Shown: positions 52,574-61,001, numbered from the stretch's first letter. The stretch: 64,000 bases of DNA from Eisenbergiella tayi (GCF_001881565.1 NZ_MPDJ01000003.1:488270-552269), one strand, 5' to 3'. Program-made: numbers and translations. Notes: generated by a model from the letters alone, not told the origin.

Positions 52574-53011
52574 ATGATGGGATATCTGGATTCATTGAAT
52601 ATAACCGGTTCCGCACTGACGGCGGAACGGTTCCGTACGGATGTCATACTGCAGAATATGGCTAACCAGAACACTACCAGGACGGAAGACGGCGGGCCTT
52701 ACCGCAGGAAGCAGGTAGTGCTTCGTGAAAATTCCATGAGCTTTGAAACACAGCTGGATAAAGCGGTGAAAAAGACAGATGGAGGCGGAGTATACGCGGA
52801 GCAGGTGGTGGAGAGCGGGAATCCCTTTGTACCGGTATACGATCCGGAACATCCGGATGCGGATGCGGACGGTTATGTTATGATGCCCAATGTGAACAGC
52901 GCGGAGGAAATGGTGGATTTGATGGCGGCGACAAGAGCCTATGAAGCCAACATTACGGCGCTGAACATTGCCAAGAGCATGGCGATGAAGGCACTGGAGA
53001 TCGGAAAATAA
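52574..53011 (+). CDS. flgC: Flagellar basal-body rod protein FlgC
   Basis: 145 residues. FlgC is a proximal rod protein. Start NITGSALTAERFRTDVILQN, then PFVPVYDPEHPDADADGYVM (the EYDPSHPDAD family pattern with P-x-Y-D-P-x-H-P-D-A) and the end ATRAYEANITALNIAKSMAM. Two adjacent ATG codons (52574 and 52577) are both possible starts. Follows flgB by 18 bases. Confidence 0.94.
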   Translation: MMGYLDSLNITGSALTAERFRTDVILQNMANQNTTRTEDGGPYRRKQVVLRENSMSFETQLDKAVKKTDGGGVYAEQVVESGNPFVPVYDPEHPDADADGYVMMPNVNSAEEMVDLMAATRAYEANITALNIAKSMAMKALEIGK

Positions 53012-53034
53012 CAGATCCTGCAGGGAAAAATAAT

Positions 53035-53835
53035 ATGAAGAGAAGAAAAGAAGAAGAGGGCGGCGGCCAGGAGTGGCTGAATACCTACGCGGATATGATC
53101 ACTCTGGTACTGACCTTCTTCGTTTTATTGTACAGTATATCCAATGTGAATATAACCAAACTGGAACAGATAGCGGCAGCCATGCAGAAAAAGCTGGGCA
53201 TGGAACAGGCGGTGAGTCTGGATGAGGTTCCGGAGGATATCAAATATCCCACAATCGGAGAAGAAACAGGCGGCGTCCCGGACAGTACTTCCACGGAAAG
53301 CATTCAGAAGATGGCGGAGGAACTCCGGGAATATTTTGCGAATTCCAATATTGATGCACAGACAAGCAGCAGCGATGATGTGATTTACATACGTTTTAAG
53401 AATGATCTCCTGTTCGGGCCGGACAGTGCACAGCTGCGTGAGGAAAGCGTTTCCATGCTGGATTCCCTGGGGAATATGCTGATGGAAAAAGAGGATGAAA
53501 TCCTTGCGGTTTATATTAACGGCCATACCGCACAGGCAGCGGGATCTCCCGTCAATGACAGGGTGTTATCTTCCATGCGGGCTGACAATGTGGCAATCTA
53601 TCTGGAGGATCATGTGGGCTTCGATCCGAAGAAGCTCATATGCAGGGGGTACGGAAAGTATTATCCCATTGCGGATAACAGCACAAAAGAAGGGCGGGAG
53701 CTGAACCGCCGTGTGGATATTATTATTCTCGGAAACGATTTTAAAATGTCCGATGTGGACGAAAGGCAGCAGGAGGTAATCGATCCTCTGGCGCCTGTCA
53801 CACTGCCGGAATTAGAGAAAGGGCAGGACAAATGA
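53035..53835 (+). CDS. motB: Flagellar motor stator protein MotB
   Basis: 266 residues. MotB anchors the stator to peptidoglycan and conducts ions with MotA. The transmembrane helix ADMITLVLTFFVLLYSIS carries the essential Asp20. The C-terminal OmpA-like domain shows VYINGHTAQAAGS, VLSSMRADNVAIYLEDH and NRRVDIIIL. The plug region between is charged. It overlaps fliM by four bases. Its partner motA is 25 kb away. Confidence 0.93.
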   Translation: MKRRKEEEGGGQEWLNTYADMITLVLTFFVLLYSISNVNITKLEQIAAAMQKKLGMEQAVSLDEVPEDIKYPTIGEETGGVPDSTSTESIQKMAEELREYFANSNIDAQTSSSDDVIYIRFKNDLLFGPDSAQLREESVSMLDSLGNMLMEKEDEILAVYINGHTAQAAGSPVNDRVLSSMRADNVAIYLEDHVGFDPKKLICRGYGKYYPIADNSTKEGRELNRRVDIIILGNDFKMSDVDERQQEVIDPLAPVTLPELEKGQDK

Positions 53836-54722
53836 TAAAGGCATACGACTTTAAATCCCCTAAAAAATTTACAAAAGAAAGAATGAGCACCGTGGAAAAT
53901 CTGTACGACAGTTTTTCACGGTCTCTTGCACCTTACCTGACCGGACTGCTGCAGTCCTATTGTGAAATCTCCATTAACGGGATCCAGGAAATGCGGTTTC
54001 AGGAATACAGTGCGGAGCTGGATGACCGTTCTTTGTTCGGCCTTATTACCCTTGCGCCGGAAAATAAGGATTACAGCGATGCTCCCATGATTTTTGAAAT
54101 GGATACCTCTCTTGGATTTTTTATGATTGAAAGACTGCTGGGAGGGGCCGGTACAGAATATGAGCTGCATCGGGATTTTACGGATATTGAAAAGGCGATG
54201 CTGCACTATCTTCTGGAAAAGATCACCGGCTTTATCGGGGATGCCTGGGGCGGCTACATGGACGCGGAAGTGACGCTTACAGGCCTGCAGACCAATCCTC
54301 ATCTGCTTCAGCTGGGGGCGGCAGAGGATGTGGTCATTCTGGTGGAGCTGGGTATTGTGGTGAATGAGCTGAAGGCGAAGCTTCATATCGTTATGCCTGC
54401 GCCCAACGTGGAAGAGCTGACCTCCCGTTTCGGATATAAGTTTGCCATGAACCGTAAGAATAAGGATGAGGCAAAGGCGGCGGAACGTCAGAAATACATT
54501 GAGAAAAATCTTCTGGATGCCGATGTGGAAATGCGGGCGGTGCTTCATGAATTTTATCTGGACGCCCAGGATATCCTTCAGCTTCAGCCGGGGGATGTGG
54601 TACCTATCGGTAAAAATATGGCGAGCGATATCCAGGTTTACGTGGAAGATATGCCCTGCTTTGAAGCGAAGCCCGGGCATACCAGCATGCATAAAGCCGT
54701 GCGCATCAGTAAGGTGCTGTAA
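53832..54722 (+). CDS. fliM: Flagellar motor switch protein FliM, lacking the CheY-binding N-terminus
   Basis: 296 residues. FliM forms the upper part of the C-ring. The middle and C-terminal domains are complete: VENLYDSFSRSLAPYLTGLL, FEMDTSLGFFMIERLLGGAG, and IQVYVEDMPCFEAKPGH. The protein begins MIKAYDFKSPKKFTKERMST, directly at the YDFKRP/RF element that in other FliM proteins follows a 30-residue N-terminus with LSQDEIDALL, which binds phospho-CheY. Here there is no room: the start overlaps the motB stop, and no in-frame upstream start exists. Confidence 0.88.
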   Translation: MIKAYDFKSPKKFTKERMSTVENLYDSFSRSLAPYLTGLLQSYCEISINGIQEMRFQEYSAELDDRSLFGLITLAPENKDYSDAPMIFEMDTSLGFFMIERLLGGAGTEYELHRDFTDIEKAMLHYLLEKITGFIGDAWGGYMDAEVTLTGLQTNPHLLQLGAAEDVVILVELGIVVNELKAKLHIVMPAPNVEELTSRFGYKFAMNRKNKDEAKAAERQKYIEKNLLDADVEMRAVLHEFYLDAQDILQLQPGDVVPIGKNMASDIQVYVEDMPCFEAKPGHTSMHKAVRISKVL

Positions 54723-54749
54723 AGACAGGCGGAGAAACAGGAGAAAATC

Positions 54750-55667
54750 ATGATTAGTGCGGATAGGGATGCGATGCGGGAGCTGCTTGAGCTGGCGGCT
54801 GTTCCTGCGCAAAAAACGCTGAATTCATTGATGGGCGGTGCGGCCGTTACATTGAAAGAAATAAAGGAAGTGTCTTTGGAAGCTTTGGCAGAGAGGCTTC
54901 CACATTTTTCCATGGTGGTGGAAGGACGTGCTTTTTCTGAAAAAGAAGAGGTGCGTATGTTGTATTTTATGGACAGGGAACAGGCGCAGCATCTGATAAG
55001 CGCGATCTGCGGCCTGCCGCAGGCCGGTTCAGGCGCTATGGATGAGATCGCTATCAGTGCGTTCCGTGAAGTGCTTTCCCAGTGCCTGGAGACCTCGGTA
55101 ACGGAACTCAGAAATTTTCTTGCGAGGGATATGCAGCAGGAGCTCGGCAGGGCCTATCTGTCCGATTCCGCAGGAAGTATGGTAAAAACTCCCGGAATGT
55201 GGCAGGAAGGAAGCATTCTCATGCTGGAATACCGGATCACTCTGGAGGGAGTGGGGGAATTCACCCTGTTCTGTGCGGCCTCCATGCTTTTATTTAATAT
55301 ATTCGGCATGGAATACAAGGCTCAGAAAGCGGCCGGAGGCGGGCGCAGCCCGGCAATACCGGTGCGCAGTGTGAGTTTCCCGGAGTTCCGCTATATGAGC
55401 CTGGAGGATACCGTGGATGAAATCGGTGAAGACCGGGGACGTATCAGAGACATGAGTCTGGATGTGTCGGTGCGGATCGGGGAAACTGTCTGCAAGGTGC
55501 GCGATATCCTGGCGCTGAAGCCCGGCCAGATGATCGTTCTGGATAAGCAGGCGGGCGCGCCTGCCGATGTGGTGGTGAAGGATCGGCTTATAGGGAAGGG
55601 CGATGTCCTTGTAAGCAGTGATAATTTTGCGGTACGGATCACGGAGATCGTAAATAAAGCGGAATAA
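54750..55667 (+). CDS. fliY: FliY-type motor switch protein, copy 2 (CheC-like motifs lost)
   Basis: 305 residues. The C-terminal FliN domain is clear (LDVSVRIGETVCKVRDILAL, IVLDKQAGAPADVVVKDRLI, AVRITEIVNKAE). The N-terminal domain follows the CheC/FliY fold, but the ExxN positions read RELLEL (near residue 10) and REVLSQC (about residues 105-110), so both asparagines are missing and phosphatase activity is unlikely. It is therefore probably structural. A linker of about 20 residues joins the domains. Follows fliM by 27 bases. Confidence 0.82.
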   Translation: MISADRDAMRELLELAAVPAQKTLNSLMGGAAVTLKEIKEVSLEALAERLPHFSMVVEGRAFSEKEEVRMLYFMDREQAQHLISAICGLPQAGSGAMDEIAISAFREVLSQCLETSVTELRNFLARDMQQELGRAYLSDSAGSMVKTPGMWQEGSILMLEYRITLEGVGEFTLFCAASMLLFNIFGMEYKAQKAAGGGRSPAIPVRSVSFPEFRYMSLEDTVDEIGEDRGRIRDMSLDVSVRIGETVCKVRDILALKPGQMIVLDKQAGAPADVVVKDRLIGKGDVLVSSDNFAVRITEIVNKAE

Positions 55668-55687
55668 GAGTAGTTGAGGGAGTATTC

Positions 55688-56047
55688 ATGGTAATATTAA
55701 AGTTGCTGCTGTATCTGTTTGTCCTTGTGCTCGTGGTTTTCCTGGCCTACTATACCACGAAGCTGGTGGGAAAAAGCGCAGGGGGAAAACAGATGGGCAA
55801 GAGCATCCATGTCCTGGAACGGACAGGCATAGGCAGGGACAGCTGGCTTATGATTGTGGAGGTTCAGGGGAAGGTGATGCTTCTGGGGCTTTCGCCTGCG
55901 GGAATTCAGCAAATCAGCGAGCTCGAAGATTATGTACGGCCCAAAGAGGATGGAGAAGGAGATAAAAGCTTTCTGGCCATGCTGACCAAGCAGATGGAAG
56001 AGGGGCAGGCAGCTTTTCACAGACAAAAGAATGATCGGGATAAATAA
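55688..56047 (+). CDS. fliO: Flagellar export protein FliO
   Basis: 119 residues. FliO helps assemble the FliP ring. Single N-terminal membrane helix (LLLYLFVLVLVVFLAYYTTK), then a small cytoplasmic domain with GKSIHVLERTGIGRDSWLMI and VMLLGLSPAGIQQISELE. It overlaps fliP by 17 bases. Typical place between fliN/Y and fliP. Confidence 0.85.
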   Translation: MVILKLLLYLFVLVLVVFLAYYTTKLVGKSAGGKQMGKSIHVLERTGIGRDSWLMIVEVQGKVMLLGLSPAGIQQISELEDYVRPKEDGEGDKSFLAMLTKQMEEGQAAFHRQKNDRDK

Positions 56048-56852
56048 ACAAATCGGGAAAAAGGGACATCCGGCACACCGGACCGGATGGAAGGCCGCAG
56101 GAGCGGGATGTATGCTGTCTGTACTGGCCGCATTTTTATATGCAGGCAGGGTTTATGCGGCGGAGGTGTCCATGACCTTATCTGATACGCAGGGAAATGC
56201 CAGAGCTTTCGATACGATGGATATTCTGATTCTTTTCCTGCTTCTTGCTGTTGTGCCTTCTCTGCTGGTTATGATGACCAGCTTCACCAGGATTATTATC
56301 GTCCTGTCTTTTCTGCGGAGTGCCCTGGGAACCCAGCAGTCGCCGCCCAACCAGATTCTGGTGGGACTGGCTCTGTTTCTGACCCTCTTTATCATGCAGC
56401 CCGTTTTTTCCCAGGTGAATACACAGGCTTACCAGCCCTATAAAGACGGGACGCTGACCAGGGAAGAAGCGCTGGAGCTCGCGCAGGATCCGATGAAGGA
56501 ATTCATGCTCAAACAGACCGAAAAGAAAAGCCTGGAGCTTTTTATGGATATCTCTAAAACAGAACTGCCGGAAATAAAAGCAGGAGAAGGCCCGGAGCGG
56601 TATAAACAGCTGGGGCTGACGGTCATCGTTCCTTCTTTTATTTTAAGCGAACTGAATAAGGCCTTTACCATGGGCTTTCTTATATTCATCCCGTTTCTCA
56701 TTGTGGATCTGGTGGTGTCCAGCACCCTGATGTCCATGGGTATGGTTATGCTTCCGCCGACCATGATCGCGCTGCCTTTTAAAATCATGCTGTTCGTATT
56801 GGTGGACGGCTGGGATCTGGTAATAAAAACGCTGGTTGAGGGATTTCATTAA
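56031..56852 (+). CDS. fliP: Flagellar export gate protein FliP
   Basis: 273 residues. FliP forms the export gate core with FliQ and FliR. Signal peptide CMLSVLAAFLYAGRVYA followed by LILFLLLAVVPSLLVMMTSF, then TRIIIVLSFLRSALGTQQSP with PPNQILVGLALFLTLFIM, and the C-terminal membrane hairpin LGLTVIVPSFILSELNKAFT. The N-terminal start at 56031 lies inside fliO. The family has an N-terminal signal and four membrane segments, as here. Confidence 0.95.
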   Translation: MIGINKQIGKKGHPAHRTGWKAAGAGCMLSVLAAFLYAGRVYAAEVSMTLSDTQGNARAFDTMDILILFLLLAVVPSLLVMMTSFTRIIIVLSFLRSALGTQQSPPNQILVGLALFLTLFIMQPVFSQVNTQAYQPYKDGTLTREEALELAQDPMKEFMLKQTEKKSLELFMDISKTELPEIKAGEGPERYKQLGLTVIVPSFILSELNKAFTMGFLIFIPFLIVDLVVSSTLMSMGMVMLPPTMIALPFKIMLFVLVDGWDLVIKTLVEGFH

Positions 56853-56863
56853 GGAGGCGCGCT

Positions 56864-57127
56864 ATGACGACAGAACAGGTTATGGAAGTGATGAAGGAAG
56901 CCATGCTGGTAGCCTTTGAGATGGCCGGGCCGCTTCTGATTCTGAGTATTATTGTAGGCCTTATCGTGGCGGTATTCCAGGCGGCCACGCAGATTCATGA
57001 GCAGACGCTGACCTTTGTGCCGAAGCTTATAGTCATTGCGGTGGTCCTGCTGGCTACGGGTTCCTGGATGCTGAATACCTTCGACGGATTTGTCCAGAGG
57101 CTTTTTGAAATTATGGCTTCCCTGTAG
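56864..57127 (+). CDS. fliQ: Flagellar export gate protein FliQ
   Basis: 87 residues with two membrane helices: GPLLILSIIVGLIVAVFQAA and LIVIAVVLLATGSWMLNTF. The sequence AATQIHEQTLTFVPKL is the family's conserved loop. AAGGAGG precedes the start. Directly after fliP and before fliR. Confidence 0.95.
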   Translation: MTTEQVMEVMKEAMLVAFEMAGPLLILSIIVGLIVAVFQAATQIHEQTLTFVPKLIVIAVVLLATGSWMLNTFDGFVQRLFEIMASL

Positions 57128-57138
57128 GTGATTTTTAT

Positions 57139-57909
57139 ATGTTGACAGAGATAGTGGTTTCCCTTAATCTCTTCCTTCTGGTTTTTGCCAGGCTCGGGGC
57201 GATGATATTCCCCAGTCCGGTATTCGGCAGGAAGAACGTTCCCATGCGGATCAGGGCCGGTCTTGTACTGGCGCTGACTCTTTTGCTTGTCCCGGTCCTG
57301 AATGCGGGCGCAGTTTCCGCATTGTCGGGCTTTGACATGGTGGAAGGTTTGGTGCGGGAAATCCTTCTGGGACTGATAGTTGGTTTTGTATTCCAGATTT
57401 TCTTTTTTATGATCTTTGTGGCGGGGGATATGCTGGATACTGTATTCGGCCTGGCCATGGGAAAGGTGATGGATCCCGGCGGGGGCGTACAGGTTTCAGT
57501 GCTGGGGCAGTTTCTGAATGTGTTCTTTTTCCTGTACTTCTTTGCCACGGGAAGCCACCGGCTGATGATTAAGCTGTTTGCCTATTCCTTTGAACTCATT
57601 CCTGCGGGAGCGGCGGCTGTTTCCATGGAAAAGGCCGGGCCGTTTGTGCTGGCTCTTTTTCATTCCGTTTTTGTGCTGGCTATCCGGTTGACCCTGCCCT
57701 TTGTGGCGGCGGAATTCGTGCTGGAGGCGGCTATGGGGGTGTTGATGAAATTAATCCCTCAGATCCATATTTTTGTGATTAACCTGCAGGTGAAAATCAT
57801 CGCGGGTATTCTGCTCATGATGCTGTTTGCGGTGCCGATGGGACAGTTTATCGACCGGTACATTGGGACGCTGTTTGAGGATGTACAGAAGCTGCTTCTG
57901 CAATTGTGA
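57139..57909 (+). CDS. fliR: Flagellar export gate protein FliR
   Basis: 256 residues, with about six membrane segments. FliR completes the export gate. Start EIVVSLNLFLLVFARLGAMI, then PSPVFGRKNVPMRIRAGLVL, DPGGGVQVSVLGQFLNVFFF and the C-terminal LQVKIIAGILLMMLFAVPMG. The GxxGR and PMRIR patterns are usual. Ten bases after fliQ. Confidence 0.94.
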   Translation: MLTEIVVSLNLFLLVFARLGAMIFPSPVFGRKNVPMRIRAGLVLALTLLLVPVLNAGAVSALSGFDMVEGLVREILLGLIVGFVFQIFFFMIFVAGDMLDTVFGLAMGKVMDPGGGVQVSVLGQFLNVFFFLYFFATGSHRLMIKLFAYSFELIPAGAAAVSMEKAGPFVLALFHSVFVLAIRLTLPFVAAEFVLEAAMGVLMKLIPQIHIFVINLQVKIIAGILLMMLFAVPMGQFIDRYIGTLFEDVQKLLLQL

Positions 57910-57941
57910 AGAACAGCGTTACGAAAGGCAGGTGGTGAACG

Positions 57942-59000
57942 GTGGCAGCGGATGAAAAGACCGAAAAAGCCACACCCAAACGAAAACAGGACGAACGTAA
58001 AAAGGGTAATGTATTTCAGAGCAGCGATGTGGCCGCCGTTGCATCTCTGCTGGCGGTGTTCAACGGTCTGAAAATATTTGCCTCTTTTATGTATAAGAGT
58101 ATGTATCAGGGTGTGATTCTCTTTTTTGGATATGCGCGGATGGAATATCCGGTCAATTCCGAAAGCCTTCAGGACAAGCTGATTCAGGCCATGCTCCTGT
58201 TTGCGCAGGCCGCGCTGCCGCTTCTGCTGATTGCCGGGGTAACGGCAGTGGCGGTGGCGGCTTTACAGACCAGAATGGCTTTTTCCATGGAAACCATTAA
58301 ATTCAAGGCAAACCGTATCAGCCCGCTCCAGGGCTTTAAACGACTGTTCAGCATCCGTTCCGTGGTGGAATTGCTGAAAGCGCTGATTAAGATTACAGTG
58401 CTGGGCTGGATGATATATTCCTTTTTAAGCAGCCGGATGCATGAATTTGTCCGTCTGATGGATGGTACGGTTATGGATGCCATTTCTTTTGCGGGAAATA
58501 CGGTGCTGTCCCTGGTGAACACAGTGGGTGTCGCCTTCCTGTTTCTGGCGGCGTTTGATTATCTGTATCAGTGGTGGGATTATGAAAAGAACCTGCGTAT
58601 GAGCAAGCAGGAAATTAAGGAAGAGTATAAACAAACAGAAGGAGATCCCCAGATCAAAGGGAAAATCCGGGAAAAACAGCGTCAGATGTCCTCCAAGCGT
58701 ATGATGCAGAATGTGCCGAAGGCGGATGTGATCATCCGTAACCCTACACATTTTGCAGTGGCTCTGGGGTATGATCCGGAACGGAATAAGGCGCCGGTGG
58801 TGCTTGCCAAGGGAGCGGATCGGGTGGCTTTGAAAATCGTGGAAATCGGGGAAGCCAACGACGTATATATCATGGAAAACAGACCCCTGGCCAGAGGCCT
58901 GTATGACGCGGCTGAAATTGACATGGAGATTCCCGGTGAATTTTACCAGGCCGTGGCAGGCGTTCTGGCATTTGTATACAAGCTGAAAAAGGAGAAATAG
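57942..59000 (+). CDS. flhB: Flagellar export switch protein FlhB
   Basis: 352 residues from a GTG. FlhB controls substrate specificity. Start DEKTEKATPKRKQDERKKGN, four membrane segments, and the cytoplasmic C-domain with the autocleavage site NPTH (IRNPTHFAVAL, near residue 267), followed by APVVLAKGADRVALKIVEIG and the end GEFYQAVAGVLAFVYKLKKE. This is the complete FlhB; the two small FlhB-C-like proteins correspond to its C-fragment without the cleavage site. Ribosome site GGTGGTG. Confidence 0.95.
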   Translation: MAADEKTEKATPKRKQDERKKGNVFQSSDVAAVASLLAVFNGLKIFASFMYKSMYQGVILFFGYARMEYPVNSESLQDKLIQAMLLFAQAALPLLLIAGVTAVAVAALQTRMAFSMETIKFKANRISPLQGFKRLFSIRSVVELLKALIKITVLGWMIYSFLSSRMHEFVRLMDGTVMDAISFAGNTVLSLVNTVGVAFLFLAAFDYLYQWWDYEKNLRMSKQEIKEEYKQTEGDPQIKGKIREKQRQMSSKRMMQNVPKADVIIRNPTHFAVALGYDPERNKAPVVLAKGADRVALKIVEIGEANDVYIMENRPLARGLYDAAEIDMEIPGEFYQAVAGVLAFVYKLKKEK

Positions 59001-59003
59001 CCG

Positions 59004-59702
59004 GTGGATAGCAGTATGGTGGTATTAAACGGGGTAAGCAAGGTTTATTCCAATGGGCAGAAGGCTCTTGACAACATAAATCTGGATATCAGGAAAGGGG
59101 AATTTTTATTCTTGTCAGGAAGCAGCGGAGCAGGGAAAACCAGCCTGCTGGAGCTTTTGCTGAAGGAGGAGGAGCCAACCCGCGGAATGATACAGGTAAA
59201 CGGGATCGATCTGGGAAAGCTGAAGGAACGCCAGGTATACCGTTACCGTCGTATGATTGGGATGGTTTTCCAGGACTTCCGTCTTTTTCCCGATTTTACC
59301 GTATATGAGAATGTCGCTTTTGCCCAGAGGGTGCTGGAGGTACGCCCCAATGCGATTAAAAGCCGTGTGCGCAGCGTTCTGGCCCAGGTGGGGCTGGAAA
59401 GCAAGGAGCGCTATTATCCGAGTCAGCTTTCCGGCGGGGAAAAACAGCGGGCGGCTCTGGCGAGGGCCATAGTGAACAAACCTGTCCTTCTTCTGGCGGA
59501 TGAGCCTACGGGAAATCTGGATCACGAAAACGGAGAGGACATTATGCGTCTTCTGAATACCATCAATGAAACAGGGACTACTGTGCTGGTAGTATCCCAT
59601 AACAGGGATTTGGTACGTTCCATGAAGAAGAGGGAAGTCACGCTGAAAAACGGCAGGATTATCAAGGACAGTGACAGAGGGGGATTTTTATATGAGCTTT
59701 AG
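59004..59702 (+). CDS. ftsE: Cell-division ABC transporter ATPase FtsE
   Basis: 232 residues from GTG, AAGGAG 9 bases upstream. Walker A SGSSGAGKTSLLELLL, signature LSGGEKQRAALARAI, Walker B LLLADEPTGNLDHE, and H-loop VLVVSHNRD are intact. FtsEX drives a cell-wall hydrolase. It begins four bases after flhB, so it is at the end of the flagellar operon; this gene order may let division or wall turnover share control with motility genes. Confidence 0.93.
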   Translation: MDSSMVVLNGVSKVYSNGQKALDNINLDIRKGEFLFLSGSSGAGKTSLLELLLKEEEPTRGMIQVNGIDLGKLKERQVYRYRRMIGMVFQDFRLFPDFTVYENVAFAQRVLEVRPNAIKSRVRSVLAQVGLESKERYYPSQLSGGEKQRAALARAIVNKPVLLLADEPTGNLDHENGEDIMRLLNTINETGTTVLVVSHNRDLVRSMKKREVTLKNGRIIKDSDRGGFLYEL

Positions 59703-60600
59703 GAATTTCATTTATCTCATCCGTCTCGGTTTGAAAAATGTATGGAACAATAAAGTATATGCAGCGGCTGCGGTGATGTCCATGGCGGCCTGTATTTTCC
59801 TGTTCGGGATTTTTTATATCGCAATGGTTAATATTAACAGCGCTGTGCGGAATGTGGAAAAGGATGTGGCTGTTTCCGTTTTTTTTGAGGAAGGGATTTC
59901 CGAAGAAAGAGTGGAGGAGCTGGGAGAAGAGATACGGGGACGGGAAGAAGTGACCAATACCGTATATATTTCGGAAGACGAGGCCTGGGACAGCTTCCGC
60001 GAGGACTTCCTTGACAGTGAAGAGCTGAGAGAAGGGATTTTTGAGGGAGATAATCCTCTGGCCGGATGTGACAGCTATGAGGTGTATATTAATGACATTA
60101 GCAGGCAGGAGGAGTTTGTGGCCTATGTAAAAAGCCTGGAAGGAGTGGGGACGGTAACCCATTCGTCCGAGGTGGTGAATGCATTGATGGGGCTGAAGGA
60201 GAGGATCACGGGGATCGGCGCAGGATGTCTTTTTGTACTGATTCTGCTATCGGTACTGATGATCAGAAGCACGCTTCTGGTTACGGTGGCTTCCCAGAAG
60301 GATAAGGTGCGGGTCATGCGGCTGATCGGGGCCAGAGAGGATTTTATCCGCATTCCCTTTATTGTGGAGGGCCTGGTGCTGGGAATTGCGGGAATGTGTA
60401 TTCCTATCGCTTTACTCTATGCAACATATGTATATGGTATCCGGTTTGTTGATGTTCATTTCGGGCTGTTCGGCGCGCCTCTGAAGCTTCTGCCGGCAGG
60501 ACAGGTGATGCCTGAATTGATACAGGCTTCTGTCGCTTTGGGTGTGCTGACGGGGATAATAGGGAGTATTGCGGTTATGGGGAGGTTAAAAAGTAAGTGA
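59692..60600 (+). CDS. ftsX: Cell-division ABC transporter permease FtsX
   Basis: 302 residues. FtsX has an N-terminal helix (VYAAAAVMSMAACIFLFGIF), a large extracellular domain with many Glu, and three C-terminal membrane segments (GAGCLFVLILLSVLMIRSTL; VEGLVLGIAGMCIPIALLYA). The ATG at 59692 has GAGGGGG upstream and overlaps the ftsE end by 11 bases; a start at 59671 gives MTEGDFY without a ribosome site. The partner hydrolase is not in the window. Confidence 0.92.
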   Translation: MSFRNFIYLIRLGLKNVWNNKVYAAAAVMSMAACIFLFGIFYIAMVNINSAVRNVEKDVAVSVFFEEGISEERVEELGEEIRGREEVTNTVYISEDEAWDSFREDFLDSEELREGIFEGDNPLAGCDSYEVYINDISRQEEFVAYVKSLEGVGTVTHSSEVVNALMGLKERITGIGAGCLFVLILLSVLMIRSTLLVTVASQKDKVRVMRLIGAREDFIRIPFIVEGLVLGIAGMCIPIALLYATYVYGIRFVDVHFGLFGAPLKLLPAGQVMPELIQASVALGVLTGIIGSIAVMGRLKSK

Positions 60601-60688
60601 GTGAATGGCGTTTGGAGGAATGGCAGAACGGCGGATTGGGGAAAGAAAATATTTGAGAAAAATTTGTTGCGAAAAATGAAAAAACATA

Positions 60689-60717
60689 TTGACAGATCTG
60701 GTATTATTTTGTATACT
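60689..60717 (+). promoter_or_regulatory. Housekeeping sigma promoter ahead of tRNA-Pro
   Basis: TTGACA at 60689-60694, 17 bases, TATACT at 60712-60717: near-perfect vegetative promoter. The tRNA starts about 140 bases beyond the expected transcript start, so a leader would be trimmed. Confidence 0.8.
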
Positions 60718-60864
60718 AACATTCGTCGGCTGGATGTCTGACTCGCTGAAATGCATCGGGTTCAGATGATAAAAGTTGTAATTTGGTAATGGTATTTAAC
60801 GATTATCAGACAGCTTTACAAGAAGCCAAATCCGCAGAAAGCCGGGCGGGTGTGGTATATATAT

Positions 60865-60937
60865 CGGGGTGTGGCTCAGGTGGTAGAGCGCTACTTTAGG
60901 GAAGTAGAGGCCGCAAGTTCAAGTCTTGTCACTCCGA
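60865..60937 (+). tRNA. tRNA-Pro (anticodon AGG)
   Basis: Full cloverleaf: acceptor CGGGGTG/CACTCCG (one G-T pair), D arm GCTC/GAGC, anticodon stem CTACT/AGTAG with loop TTAGGGA (anticodon AGG, G at 37), T stem GCAAG/CTTGT with TTCAAGT loop, and A73. The C1-G72 pair and A73 fit proline tRNAs. The CCA end is not encoded. The anticodon begins with A, which would need conversion to inosine to read CCC and CCA codons as well. A terminator follows 5 bases later. Confidence 0.9.
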
Positions 60938-60941
60938 CTGT

Positions 60942-60973
60942 AAAAGCCCAGTAATTACTGGGCTTTATTTTTT
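60942..60973 (+). terminator. Intrinsic terminator after tRNA-Pro
   Basis: AAAGCCCAGTAATTACTGGGCTTT folds as a stem with a small loop, then ATTTTTTG. Right at the 3' end of the tRNA. Confidence 0.85.
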
Positions 60974-61001
60974 GTGTTGTATTTCGTGTTACATGCTCAT
61001 A

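Noticed and set aside
267-60600. Two complete flagellar systems
   Set aside because: Only one fliF, fliG, fliI, flhA, flhB, fliP, fliQ, fliR, flgE and flagellin are present; the duplication is limited to late, regulatory and accessory genes.
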